From Meconema thalassinum (lineage: Eukaryota; Arthropoda; Insecta; Orthoptera; Tettigoniidae): DNA of 64,000 bases. Below the pieces are notes generated by a model that did not search any database, had not been told where the DNA came from, and saw nothing but the letters and a program-made list of their open reading frames with translations. The stretch lies in contig OX336389.2 in assembly GCA_946902985.2 (NCBI GenBank), forward strand, positions 1,287,978,792 to 1,288,042,791, given 5' to 3'. This document shows, one piece after another, positions 1-10,997 of this stretch; positions within the stretch are counted from its first letter, which is position 1, and each line of letters starts with the position of its first letter. A program made the translations under genes and the position numbers.

Positions 1-254
1 AAAATTTTCGTTTGCAAATTACTCTCCAAAGACTTATTTTGATTTGAAAATGATTCACTTTGTACAGACATTTTGGATTCTAACGATTTATTTTGATCCG
101 ACATTTTAGATTCTAATGATTTATTTTGATCTGACATTTTAGATTCTAATGATTTATTTTGATCTGATATCTCAGATATTTTCGATTCTAAAGATCGATG
201 TTGCTCCAGCATTTGAGCAGACACACTCTGTAACAATAAACGTAACTCTTCCAT
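1..254 (-). CDS. gag-like coiled-coil ORF, N-terminal part, runs off the window
   Basis: An open frame starts at the ATG complementary to 252-254 and stays open to the window edge, about 84 codons. It begins MEELRLLLQSVSAQMLEQ and is then dominated by repeats of the type DQNKSLESKMS, a heptad-like, Asn/Ser/Lys/Glu-rich coiled coil. Short N-terminal coiled coils of this kind are common in Gag proteins of insect LTR retroelements. No zinc knuckle or enzyme domain lies within the window, so the family is an inference. It could equally be an unrelated repetitive protein. No neighbouring host exon supports a cellular gene. Confidence 0.4.
   Translation of the reverse strand, partial: MEELRLLLQSVSAQMLEQHRSLESKISEISDQNKSLESKMSDQNKSLESKMSDQNKSLESKMSVQSESFSNQNKSLESNLQTKI
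76..174 (-). repeat. three 33-bp tandem units inside the coiled-coil ORF
   Basis: Units at 76-108, 109-141 and 142-174 each encode 11 residues (DQNKSLESKMS type). The first two differ at two positions and the third has diverged at its inner end. The 33-bp period keeps the frame, so the expansion lengthens the coiled coil. Confidence 0.7.
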
Positions 255-1817
255 TTTGAGAAATATGATAGGTTAGACCAAGAAAATGGAAGAAAGACAT
301 ATAACTAGCTTAAATACTATGTAGTAGTCATGTGTATTCCCAAACAAATAAAAGTGGGTGTCCCTAACTAAACCGACACTAAACAAAAGAACATCTATCT
401 GTAAATTTTGTGTGTTCCTATCGAAAAATACGAAAATCTACATTAATCCCAAAAACATCAACAAGAAAAGAAAAATAGGGGTGACAGAAGGTCAAACCTC
501 GAACCTAAACTGCTTGAACGTTGGTCGCTAATCCAAAGTGCGAGACCACAAACGTCAAGTGCCCTATAAAAAATGTGTGAACACGATTGACACACATAAA
601 TGCGCACCAATCGATCCCCACGGATAGTTAAGCCAACTACCTTTCTATATTTTATGTGCCCGTTTACCCGATGATATACGCCCACATATGCGGGAGCCCT
701 GATCACAGTTGAACACAAGACTCGGAAAATCTCAGGGGTTAACGGCTAAGGGCTAGGAGGTGCTGAACTGTGTCCAAGACTCGCGCCTGAATATAGCAAG
801 GATGAAATACACACAAAATTTTCATAAAACACACACCACTTTTATTGAATAAAGGCAAAGAAATCATATCAGCAGTAGAAAACACTACCTACCTAAATCT
901 ACAGGGTGTAATATTATCAGTCTCTCACCCTGAGATTCCTGATGAAAAAGAAATAAATTAATCTAAAGGCACTTCCTATCAAAAGTCTTACTATTTAGGC
1001 TGTCCACCATGTCCACATTTATGAAAATATCTACACTTGTCACCACTTTTTATTTTCCACACGAGACACTATTTCATTTCTCAGAAAACACTTGAATAAA
1101 GGCTCATTATCCACAAAAATATAATGGTTAATCTATTCATAAATGATTAGCCATTTATCAAAAATCTTGTTGCTAAAATTATTTATACAAAAATCACCAG
1201 CATGTTGAAAATTAAGGATTCGATCAGATCCTAATGTAATAATTTTTCCTCGTAATTTTCAGATTAATAGCGAGACTTATTATTCTGATTTTGACTACGT
1301 CGGATGCCATTTGATTACACAAGAAAGAAATTAATCCCTTTGTATTTCAGATCTATTGTGACCTCCACATACGTATGCATTCAGAAAAAAAACACAACAT
1401 TATTACAAAAACTTCTACTCCACAAATCATGGTGCATTCAAACTCCACTGCCTGATGCCCAAATATTACACTATTAATCGGTGCAATGTCCACGACATGT
1501 CCATTATAAAACTGAATTCTAAATTGAAAAATTACACATTTGTCACGATCTGATTTGTCATTCCATTCCGACAACAACAGAGATCTTAACTTTCATTTGT
1601 AAAATGAAAAACATCTATAATCAATTCAGACCTCAACTACTTTTAGGTGTTGCAAAAATATTATCTCCTATTCAACTCGGAATTGTTATTATTATCTGGT
1701 CTGAGCTATTTATCAGTAAATAAATAAATTCTACAACTGATTCAATTAACAATTATCATGATCACACTTAATGATTTCTCCTAATTTATTATTATTATCA
1801 TTAACTCTATTTGCAGT
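255..1817. other. AT-rich region, no gene recognised
   Basis: I see no convincing coding frame. On the minus strand, 470-560 has a GGTTCGA box and a weak tRNA-like look, which may be a leader, LTR or decayed SINE upstream of the gag-like ORF. No inverted or direct terminal repeats could be paired. Confidence 0.4.
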
Positions 1818-1821
1818 AATA

Positions 1822-3216
1822 CACTGAAGAAACTGGAAATTGCAACACGCAGAAGGAGTGGTGCTACATTGCTGCAATTAAACATGCAGGACGAGTGTTC
1901 GGTTGTGATTCGATGATTACACTTTCAGGTCCCTCTGACCGCAAGTTTGGACAACAATCATTACAGGATGTGCCCACCAAGAGCTGCAGTACATTGATGA
2001 ATTCGGCGAGGCATGGAGTCAATAAGGCCCTGGATCGCTTCCTGAGGAATTGTGGTCCATGCTTGCTGCACTGCATGGGTCAGTTGTTCCAGAGTTGTGG
2101 GTGGATGAGGACGGTTGGCCAGTTGTCGACCCATCATGTCCCACACGTGCTCAATAGGACTGAGGTCCGGGGATCTGGCGGGCCATTCTAAGGTTGTGAT
2201 GTCGTGGAGAGCTTCTCTGGAGATGCGTGCAGTGTGAACCCGGGCATTGTCCTGCTGAAACAATCCATTAGCAATGTTCGCCATGATAGGGATAACCACT
2301 GGATTGAGTACCCTATCAACGTACTGTCGAGCAGTCATAGTGCCCTCAACAAGCACTAATTCTGATTTCACATTAAAGCCAATAGCTCCCCAGACCATAA
2401 TGCTTGGTGTTGGCCCTGTGTGCCTCTCGACAATAAGGTTTGGGCGGCCCCTCTGCCCGGTACGTCGGCGCACACAATTCCGGCGATCACTGCGGGCAAG
2501 ACAGAAGCGCGATTCATCACTAAAGACGACCCTATGCCATTCGTCGACCCACGTCGATCGTTCTCGACACCAGGCCAGCCTTACACGTCGCTGTTGTGGG
2601 GTCAATGGAACACCTTCTGCAGGGATACGGGATCTTAAGCCAGCTGCACGCAGGCGATTACCAACTGTTTGTAGTGTAACGTGGGGTGCCACAGCTGCTC
2701 GAATTTGCGCTGCTATTGCATGGGGTTCCATCCGGGCCATCCGAATGATGCGGCGATCCTCTCTCACAGTTGTCTGTCGCGCTGGGCCTGTGCCAGGTCT
2801 ACGAGTGTGGCTACCTTCATTTGACCACTGCTGCCATACACGTTGTACCATAGATGCATATGGGCCAACACGTGCAGCGATAGTCCTTAGCGATAATCCA
2901 GCCTCCCACAGCCCCATTATCCGAGCCCTCTCAAACGGCGACAGTTGTTGATAGCGTGCGTGCTCTTCTCAGTCGTCGAGGCATGTTTGACGAGGAACAC
3001 TTCACAGCACAGACTGCAAGTCAACTACGCTACACCAGAGTCCGTATACTGGAGTTGATTCCTCCGCGACCAATCACGTGGGGAGACCTGTAGCAACAAT
3101 CCAATGGGTCTGAAACTTTGATCGTTTACATACCTACATGGCACCGTTCCATATCTTGAAAATCAACACAAACGACTAATGCCTTCATGGTGTTGCAATT
3201 TCAATTTTCTTCAGTG
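1822..3216 (-). mobile_element. Tc1-family DNA transposon, complete ends
   Basis: The element has inverted ends of about 27 bp. The left end starts CACTGAAGAAACTGG and the right end, read inward, starts CACTGAAGAAAATTG. Both continue into an AATTGCAACAC motif. A TA dinucleotide flanks each end (1820-1821 and 3217-3218), the Tc1/mariner target duplication. The 1,395-bp length and single internal transposase fit a once-autonomous copy. The transposase is frameshifted near its start, so this copy is probably inactive. Confidence 0.93.
1961..2984 (-). pseudogene. Tc1-like transposase, frameshifted near the N-terminus
   Basis: A 318-codon frame (1961-2917) carries a helix-turn-helix segment (AGLSLRTIAARVG), then the DDE catalytic domain with VVFSDESRF, GLFQQDNARVHTA and RSPDLSPIEHVWD. 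The likely true start is the ATG complementary to 2982-2984 (MPRRLRRA). It is put out of frame by a tandem 4-bp repeat (GCGT twice) at about 2954-2963. Removing one unit would join it to the main frame. By my count 32 residues lie between the second Asp and the Glu, against 34 in Tc1 itself, so this is either a subfamily trait or a small deletion. It acts on its own terminal repeats by cut-and-paste transposition. Confidence 0.9.
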
Positions 3217-3218
3217 TA

Positions 3219-6200
3219 TATAACTGAGAGTCATTTACCATTTTTATTATTATTATCATTATTATCAATCTTTGCATCCAACTGCCTGATATATATTCAC
3301 TCACAAAACATCCACATTTGGAATATCCACTCAGGAATAACCAAATTTTTCGTATCACCATAACGAATCATGGAAGCTCCACATAATGCGATAATTCCCG
3401 CACAAAGTTTCAAAAGTGAAATATGAAAAACTGTTTGCTGGCAAACCCTGCCTGTCCTAACTTATGCAAACTAGGAAGAAAAATAATACTAGCATACGCT
3501 GAGCTAAAAATTTGGGATAATACACATGACTAGACTACAGCATGACTACAAAATTATGTAGAGATCTTACTTCATATCTTCCTCGATGTGAATTTGTATT
3601 GGCTGCCAGATGGTGAAAATCGCAGTAAATAGCTCCTCCATGCGGCTGAAGTATGTCCACACAGGCCACATCACGCCCTGGATTGTACGTCGGCGACCTC
3701 GGGTAGAGCTCCATCTTCCTGGTGCCCTATCGTGATGCTCGGGAACCTTCCTCCGGCTTTCCACATGGGCTGGTATCGGTGACGTTCTTTCCACATTTCC
3801 TTGGATCTAACCCATCCTTGGTTTTTTAGTGCATGATCATAGTATCACAAAGTCGCAATACGTAACTCGAAAAATGACCACGATGTTCCATACACATATT
3901 TTGAGAGTGTCCTTCACTGTCTTTACACCATATGGTTACTCGTTCCATTTGATACTTGTATTTCCCACACTCCATTAAGCACGCTATGCTTATAGTTGCA
4001 CACACAATTTCCAAGTCCTTCACTCACGGCTAATGGTTGCATGACCAGTTAACACTTGTGCAAAGTCCTCTCACATATGACCAAAGTTTACTGAAGAACA
4101 TTTCGACTTTTATCTGCTTGATTACCTGGTGGCTAAATTTAAAGTGTTGGGGCCTGATATCCCCGACCTCACAATTCATATACAACTATGCTGCAATACT
4201 TTGAATTTATTTCTTCACTGAATAGCTGCCCGCACATTCCTCTATCTCCTCATACAAACGTGATGCATTGTTCCAAAACAAAGTCACTGGCCCATTTCTA
4301 GTGGCTATCACTTCAGACATAACAGTTCACCAAAAATAATAAAGTTTGTTAAACTCGCTTTGGTTTGAAGTATCTCTAAGTCCATCACTCCACCAGCAAT
4401 ACGGTTGTAGTTAAACACTTAGAAAACATTTCCCTGCCTACCAGAACTTTCCTGATCCGTGCACCTCGAAACCCGCAATGTTCGCGGCGGTGACTTTTCA
4501 CTCGCATAGAGACTGCTGTCTATAATTACTGTCGTGCACTATCATACTCTCGCTGTACTGTAGAACTCTCTGCCTGTGGTTTTTATTCCGGGGGGGGGGG
4601 GAGTACCCGCACCCCCCGCGTGGCACCCGACCTTACTACTGGTGCCTCCGACATGCAATTAATCTACGATACCGTAGTAGGAGAGAAAGCATAGGGGATT
4701 GGATAGAAGGAATGCCATTTAGGACTTAGTGCCTGTCCGATCGCGGTCGCGATTTACCAAGCATGATTAGTAAATATTAACATTGGTATATATTATATAT
4801 GTGCACATATAAATATGTACACATATATAAGGGTAAGATTGTAGGGCCAGGGAAAAACCGCATAGGCAGAAAGGAAAGATTGCCTACACGTAAAACCTGG
4901 CGGCTTGGTTATTGCCACATGCAAGGAAATGTGGGTATGGAAATGAGTAGGTTGTTGTTAGTTGGGAGAAGGTATCATGCACCTCATTCGCCACGCCAGC
5001 GCGCACGCTCCTCGCATTGGCTCTCCTTCCGTGAGCGCTATTTCAAACTTTCGCTCGGCGCTTCTTTCAAACTAGGATGACGACATGAGGCCTCTGGACC
5101 ACGGGTACAGTGTGAAGGTACGTACGATTACGTAAGAAAAATAAGTTAGGCACGAAGCCAATTACAGGGGCAGCAAAAATTCGTAAACTGAGTATACAAA
5201 CTGTTAGTAAATGTGTTAACAGGGGACCAAAAACGCCCAACACAATCGTGAATAAAAGTAAACTGTATGGCAGAATTTACTATTTAACGTGCGATGATGT
5301 TCGACGCGAAATAGCCTATATATGTTTTACGCAAAAAGACAGCCGCCATCCTTCGGACAACTACTGCTCAGATTACAGAACGTGTGTGAATTTTCGTACA
5401 AAGATACTATGCTTAGGGCATTTCTACTCAAGCTTTGATTGTGGATGTCCACGCTAAACAAATGGTGTGCAAATATCGAATCGGCAGGGATTGTGCCTTG
5501 AAGGTGCAAATATTTCACAAAACTACCATTGAGGAGTGCAGGACATCACATTATTTATTTAGATGAAACATGAACGCATGATGTGAAAAGGGGTTGGGAC
5601 GTTGGCTCATATTCTTGCGCGCTCAAGGTTCCCGTGTTCAGATGCAAACCAATAATGGTGTTGCGTGCTCGTGGGAGTGAAGGGTGGGTTCCGAATTGCT
5701 TATTTCTGTCAGTGAAGAAAAATGGCTATGCAAAAGTAGATTGTTATGATGAAATGAATGCCGATACAGTATATTTGAAAATTGTTTGTAAATACACTGA
5801 AAAATCTTCCACGAGCCGAGAAATGTGGGTGATTCTTTTGCTGGAGCGGAACCGGCTGCCAACTGAGCTCGTACCGCGGATTGCGCGCAGGTGGAAACCG
5901 TAACTAAGTACATTAATTAATGGTAAATTCACCAGCAAATCATGATTAAAGAACTTACCTATCCACAGGAAATGTTGAGAGTGTTCCCCTTCAGCTGACA
6001 GACATGCGTTGTACCTTGTAAATGAATTAGCGTTTACACGTTGAGATTCCCTTCTGTTGTGAGGGATATCTGCTGCCGTATATTGTTCTCCAGCTCCACT
6101 AGAGTACTGGTAATTGAACGGTACACTTAGTATTTTAAACTAACCCTCAATTGAACATCAAACGGGCTTAGGTCCGTGCTTCAATTAATTACAGTAAACA

Positions 6201-7261
6201 CGCAGGGGGGAACAGGAGTAGCTACATAATGTAACGATGTAACTTCCAAAGTTACTGTCTGTCAGCTGAAGCAGAACATTTTTAGTATCTTCTGTGAAAA
6301 GATAAGTTCTAACCTTTAACTGGTGACGTGAGGTCATCCAGATTACCAAGAAATAAAAGAACATATGTGCTTCTTTAATTAAATCTTGCAGCTGTTGTTT
6401 ATGTTACCTTCTTATCTGTGCGCTGACACTGAACACCCTCGTTGAAAGTTTAGTTACTTAATGACTTGAATGACCCTGGTTAGCTCACCTCCGCCTCGCC
6501 CAACCCCGCGGCCCGAGCTCTGTTGGCTGGCGGAAGGCGCGCGCGCCCGGCAATTGGCCGCCGGCCCCGCTCCAGCAAAAGAATCTCACTGTATGTCCTG
6601 ATAACGCGAACTATCAATCCAGATTAAAATTCCGAATTCCTACCATGTCCAACAAGAAAGAAAATATTGTCAACTTCATCACTGAAATAACATAGAGGTA
6701 CCAAACCTAATTCCAGTGAAGTTAGTCTTACTAACGACTATCAAAGATGCGAACATACATAAGGAATTCATATTAGATTACAATGCAAAATGATTAGGAC
6801 TGTATTTTTAAACCAGTAGAACTGGTCTGGGCGCATTTCAACACTGAAGTCTGACAAAACAACCAACTCCGTCATAAAGCTTGCAAGGCTATCCATGAAT
6901 GTGTCGACAATAGAAATGTGAATTTGTGGAGTAAATGTGTTCAAACACTATAACAAGTTAGAGGTCTTTGGGTGTGGGTGTGTCTGGTGACAGTTACATT
7001 GTTTATTAGATATAGTTCAATGTTTCAGTAGACTCTGATGTGCGAGGGTCCATGTGAGTGTGCCTGGTGACAGACTGATTTAGTGGTAGTATTTTGTTGT
7101 TGGTAGAACTTCAGTTTTTTTTTTTTTTTTTCTCCGTTAGTAGAATTTTATTATTTGGTTGTTAGTAGAAGATTAGTATTTTTGTTAGTAGAATTGCTCT
7201 ATTACTCTATTCAGAAAGGGAATAGCAGCCATTCAGAATAAATCAATTCTTTACTTGACTT
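3219..7261. other. intergenic or intronic DNA, no recognised gene
   Basis: I could not identify protein domains here. Minus-strand frames at 3567-3794 and 3826-4023 match no family I know and lack supporting splice context. A 12-base G run sits at 4590-4601, and a palindromic AT stretch at 4790-4830. GC-rich patches around 4985-5060, 5840-5890 and 6490-6580 stand out from the AT-rich background. The last two are an inverted pair listed separately. A T run lies near 7115-7130. Confidence 0.4.
5831..6587. repeat. GC-rich inverted repeat pair spanning about 760 bp
   Basis: GATTCTTTTGCTGGAGCGG at 5831 recurs inverted at about 6569-6587. Inward of this both arms share CCGGC, GCCAA, GAGCTCG and CCGCGG blocks, the right arm carrying about 30 extra bases. 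The arms are 60 to 95 bp. This could be the termini of a non-autonomous DNA element, or two facing copies of a short repeat. I found no clear target duplication. Confidence 0.5.
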
Positions 7262-7917
7262 ATAGACTGTTAAGATATTGATAACATTAGCCACCTAATG
7301 GCTACACTGCGTTCTACTGCACGGCTGAAAGCAACGGGAAACTACAGCCGTAATGCTATTCCCGAGGATATGCATAATTACATGTGCTGATGGCCTCCTC
7401 TCTTGTAAAATTCCAATTTGGAGGTAAATTAGTCTCCCGTGTTGATCTCCAGGTGGGAACTACTCGAGAGGGGGTTTACATCACTGAAGTGACAAAGAGG
7501 AAATCTGACATTCTGCGGATCGGAGCGTGGAATGTTAGAAGTCTGCTAGGCAGAGGAAGGTTAGAAACCTTAGAAAGGGAAATGGATAGGTTGAGGTTGG
7601 ATTTGGTTGGTATTAGTGAAATGTGGCAGCAAGAACAGGACTTTTGGTCAGAAGACTATAGGGTCATTAGCACTAAATCAAACAACGGCTATGCGGAGGT
7701 AGGTCTCATATTATGTAGGAAACTTGGACAGCGGGTGGAATATTATGAGCAATATAGTGAACGGATTATTGTAGCTAAAATCAATACAAATCCTACGTGC
7801 ACCGCAGTGGTACAAGTCTATATGCCTACAAGTCAAGCTGATGATGATGATGATGAAAAGGTCTACGAAAAAATAGATGAAATTCTGAGGTATGTCAAGG
7901 GTGATGAAAATGTTATA

Positions 7918-9224
7918 CGAAGGTCACTACGGAAATTTTGAGATGTGAGAAAGTGGAGGGTGGCCCACTTGAATGGAACGCAGGGTGCGGAAGCCCCATC
8001 CTTTGTGAGTAAGCTGGTAGCAGGAAGTGACTCTCTCACTCAGGGAAGTCCCGCAGTGCAAGGCCGAACAAGCCGCGGCATGCAGGTAGTCAGTCGCTGC
8101 AATGGAGCTGGAAAGGGAGCATTTTCGTGCAATGATTTTCTACGATTTTAAAAGTGGGTTAAACCAGTCTCGGTGTTTGAGCATTTGCAAGAGGCTTTTG
8201 TGGAGATAGCTCCTTCCTGTGCCACAGTTTTCCGGTGGTTTCAGGAATTTAAAAGGGGCTGAAAATTTTTGAAAGATGGGGAGAAAAGCGGGCGTCCGGC
8301 AATGGCGGTGACTGAGGAAAACATCACAACCGTGGAGAAAATGCTTCGCGAAAATAATTGTCTAATATTTAAAGTAATTGGGGCAGCATTGCAGATTGGT
8401 TCGCTAGTAGTTTTGAAAATTCTGCAAGAATTCCTTTGTGTGAGGAAGGTCTCATCCCGATTGGTGCCTCAAAATTTGACAGAAGAACAAAAATGCCCCC
8501 ATGTTGAATGGTGTGAGGAAATGCTGACTAGATTCAAAGGAGGGGACTCTAGACGGGTTTCTGACATCGTCACAAGTGACGAAACCTGGATTTATCAATT
8601 TGATCCGGAGACCAAGCGGCAATCAGCAGTGTGGATCTTCCCTAATGACAAGACATCGACAAAAGTGAAGCGCTCCCGAAGTGTTGGCAAGAAAATGGTG
8701 GCTTCATTCTTCTCAAAGGGTGGTCATGTGGCAACCATTCCTCTGGAGGAACAAAGGACAGTTACCGCTAATTGGTAGACCACGGTTTGCCTGCCAAAAG
8801 ATTTTGCCAAACTTCAAGAACGGCGGCCACGCACGGGACTGCGAGGGATACTTCTCCATCACGACAACGCGTCTGGACACACGACCAACGTGACAACTCA
8901 GTTCCTGGAGTCAACGGAGGTCAAACTAATGACTCATCCACCTTACAGTCCTGACCTGGCTCTGTGTGATTTTTCTCTCTTCCCGATGGTAGAAGGTCGC
9001 ATGCGTGGAAAGAGATTTTCAACCCCAGAAGAAGCTGTTACGACCTACGAAGATAGCTTGCAGCCATCGAAGAAAACGTTTGGCAGGAGTGCTTCCAGAA
9101 GTGGTTTCATCGAATGCAAAAGTGTATACAGTGTGGTGGTGAGTACTTTGAGAAAGTGCAACAATCAGAATAATTTAAAAGAAAATACTTTTTGTGTATC
9201 TCAAAACTTTTGTAGTGACCTTCG
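7918..9224 (+). mobile_element. mariner (DD34D) element inserted in the LINE endonuclease
   Basis: Inverted ends read CGAAGGTCACTACGG (left) and CGAAGGTCACTACAA (right, inward) and continue to a shared TTTTGAGAT block. TA flanks both sides (7916-7917 and 9225-9226). If the element plus one TA is taken out, the LINE frame closes exactly (DENV|IMGDWN). This proves the insertion point and gives the order: LINE first, mariner second. Length is 1,307 bp. Confidence 0.95.
8102..9180 (+). pseudogene. mariner transposase, multiple frameshifts
   Basis: The start at 8102 gives MELEREHFRAMIFYDF, the usual mariner opening. The frame is lost near 8160-8270, then runs 8269-8778 with TEENI, a TSDETW motif (first catalytic Asp) and KRSRS. 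It shifts again near 8770-8830, and closes with LLHHDNASGHT (second Asp) and PPYSPDLALCDF (third Asp) at about 8850-8975. I count 34 residues between the second and third Asp, the DD34D signature of true mariners. At least three lesions make it inactive. Confidence 0.9.
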
Positions 9225-9634
9225 TAATGGGAGATTGGAATGCTGTGGTAGAAAAAGGATGAGAAGGGAAGATAGTAGGCAATTTCGGATTAGGTGAAAG
9301 GAATGATCGAAGAAGCAGACTGATGGAATTCTACTCCGAGCATGAGTTCCACGCAAACTCCCAGGAAAAATAGCACCTGTTCGATTCCTTGAGTTGTATG
9401 GATGCTTTTACACAAGGCAGGATCCAGCATAATAGGTGCAAATTACATGGTAATAGAAGCTTGTATTCCAGCTATCATAACAATACTGGCAGAAGCTTCC
9501 ATGGAAGCGAGTGTAATGTGTTGCAGACTATAGGAAGAAATTCCTTCCAGAATGTTAGTGTGCTGTATTGGGTGACATTTCCTTTTAACCACATATACTG
9601 TACTTGTTCTTACATAATTGAATTACTATTTCAG

Positions 9635-9813
9635 ATATGCCACACGGATGCTGAATGTATCTCATCTCTTCTAACCTTTGAACATTTGAGCCTCATGTGC
9701 CGTGATCACAAGATACTATCTCCCGTGAAGATACCAGACGTTCCCTGTTCAGAGCCCACTCCCTGCACTGAGCTGCAGATGGATAGTAGTGGAGAGAGTC
9801 TAGCTTTCAGTAG
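9635..9813 (+). CDS. Szt2: SZT2 homologue, exon 1 of 4 visible (internal exon)
   Basis: A TTACTATTTCAG acceptor ends at 9634 and an AG|GTGAGT donor begins at 9814. The 59 full codons read in the frame of 9635 and leave two bases (AG) for the next exon. The peptide contains DAECISSLLTFEHLSLMCRD, which I align by memory to human SZT2 around [20 protein letters not shown]. SZT2 is the largest subunit of KICSTOR, the lysosomal complex that anchors GATOR1 and restrains mTORC1 when amino acids are scarce. Earlier exons are not visible upstream, so the gene's 5' half lies outside the window. Confidence 0.85.
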
Positions 9814-9870
9814 GTGAGTTAAGCAGTGTGAACGAGAACCAAGCATGTTAGTTAACAAGTTAATTTAAAT

Positions 9871-10242
9871 TTTAAACACAAATAGTGCTAAATGTTCCGG
9901 CATAACTCAACAAAATGACAGTGTTTCGCCCCGGTGTGCAATTGGGCTCTTCAGTTGGTTAAAGCACACCTCACCAAGACACTGTCTAGTACACACTGGG
10001 AAGGCCATTGCAAGACGTATTTGATACATGTGTATCCACGTCACGAGCATGGTGCATGGTGCATGCTCGTGACGTGGATACACATGTATCAAATACGTCT
10101 TGCAATGGCCTTCCCAGTGTGTACTAGACAGTGTCTTGGTGAGGTGTGCTTTAACCAACTGAAGAGCCCAATTGCACACCGGGGCGAAACACTGTCATTT
10201 TGTTGAGTTATGCCGGAACGTTTAGCACTATTTGTGTTTAAA
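9871..10242. repeat. near-perfect 372-bp palindrome (hairpin) in an SZT2 intron
   Basis: The left arm (9871-10051) and right arm (10062-10242) are 181 bp each and complementary except at one position (9893, T opposite what would pair with C). The loop is 10 bases. A 14-bp direct repeat, TAACAAGTTAATTT, flanks it at 9853-9866 and 10291-10304 and looks like a target duplication of a 424-bp insertion. Each arm contains a tRNA-like stretch (CTTCAGTTGGTTAAAGC, resembling a tRNA D-arm/A box) and an inner 7-bp stem, GGTGTGC with GCACACC. Both strands give an identical 90-residue open frame, which is a by-product of the symmetry and not a gene. Confidence 0.95.
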
Positions 10243-10997
10243 TATATAGTGGCTCAACGGACAATACATATTTTTCTTTTGAAAATTGTATAACAAGTTA
10301 ATTTCTATAAAGCTGAATCCATGCCCCATGCCACTATATATTATTTGGCTATATAATGTAGTCCAGGCTGTTCCAGCCAAGCTGCTCGCCAGTGAGCAGG
10401 TGAGTACTCGCCGCCTTGCGTGAGTAAACCTGCAACATGCAATACAGCTCTGGTGTGGGGGCTGCCGTCACTGCACGGTGGATACATCAAGACTGGTAGG
10501 AAGCGCATGGACTTGTACTATGACCTTCGCCCAGTGACATATTGGCTATCACCCCCAGTCCCTCTCCAACCGTACTCTGAGCATCACTGCTGAGTACTCG
10601 CGTGTACGCATAGTCAAACTCGTGGATTTGGAACTGCCTGATGTAGTCTGTTCTGTGCATAATGTAAACTATCTTGTATTGAAGCTATTGCAGTCATTCA
10701 GATACCATTATTTCATTTGCACTCTAATGCTTGATATTTTATTGCACTGTCACTACTTAGCTTATTGAGAACTAATCAATGTCTCACAGAACCTAATAAA
10801 CAAAGCAGGTTATTTGTTAGATTGTGTTCAGGCAGGTGTATGCTGGTATTGAATGTATCTGATGTGTTGGAATCTTTATTTACATATTAAAAACTTTTTG
10901 TCTCCAATTTTTATTCTTGTCTTTGTTGTTGTTGTTGTAGTAAAATTAAATTGATGTATTAATCTTATCCTTACCTTCTTTTGTTTCAAATTTCTAG

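Larger units (their letters stand above)
7262..9388 (+). mobile_element. 5' part of a LINE (endonuclease region), split by a mariner
   Basis: The 5' leader is at about 7262-7383 and the frame at 7384-7917 encodes an APE-type endonuclease: RIGAWNVRSLLGRGRLETL, then GISEMW with the catalytic Glu, then VVQVYMPTSQA. The frame stops at the mariner insertion. It resumes at 9227 with the GDWNAVVEKG motif and a typical continuation (FGLGERNDR), then decays by stops near 9280-9370. No RT follows, so the copy is truncated. It belongs with the minus-strand LINE at 11725-17240 by its style of endonuclease and RT. That grouping is recall-based inference. Confidence 0.85.

Noticed and set aside
458..718. 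86-residue minus-strand ORF
   Set aside because: No domain, no codon or splice support. It overlaps a decayed tRNA-like region and looks like a chance frame.
1784..3259. Long direct repeats flanking the Tc1 element as a larger duplication
   Set aside because: The similar flanks are ATT/ATC microsatellites. The TA dinucleotides explain the insertion.
3567..4023. Host exon candidates on the minus strand
   Set aside because: The frames do not resemble any family I know and the splice-like borders are weak. Kept only as unassigned sequence.
4590..4601. G-quadruplex from a 12-base G run
   Set aside because: A single G tract without neighbouring G runs does not make a standard quadruplex motif.
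9907..10206. Two identical 90-residue frames on opposite strands
   Set aside because: They are the necessary result of the palindrome and have no recognisable protein similarity.
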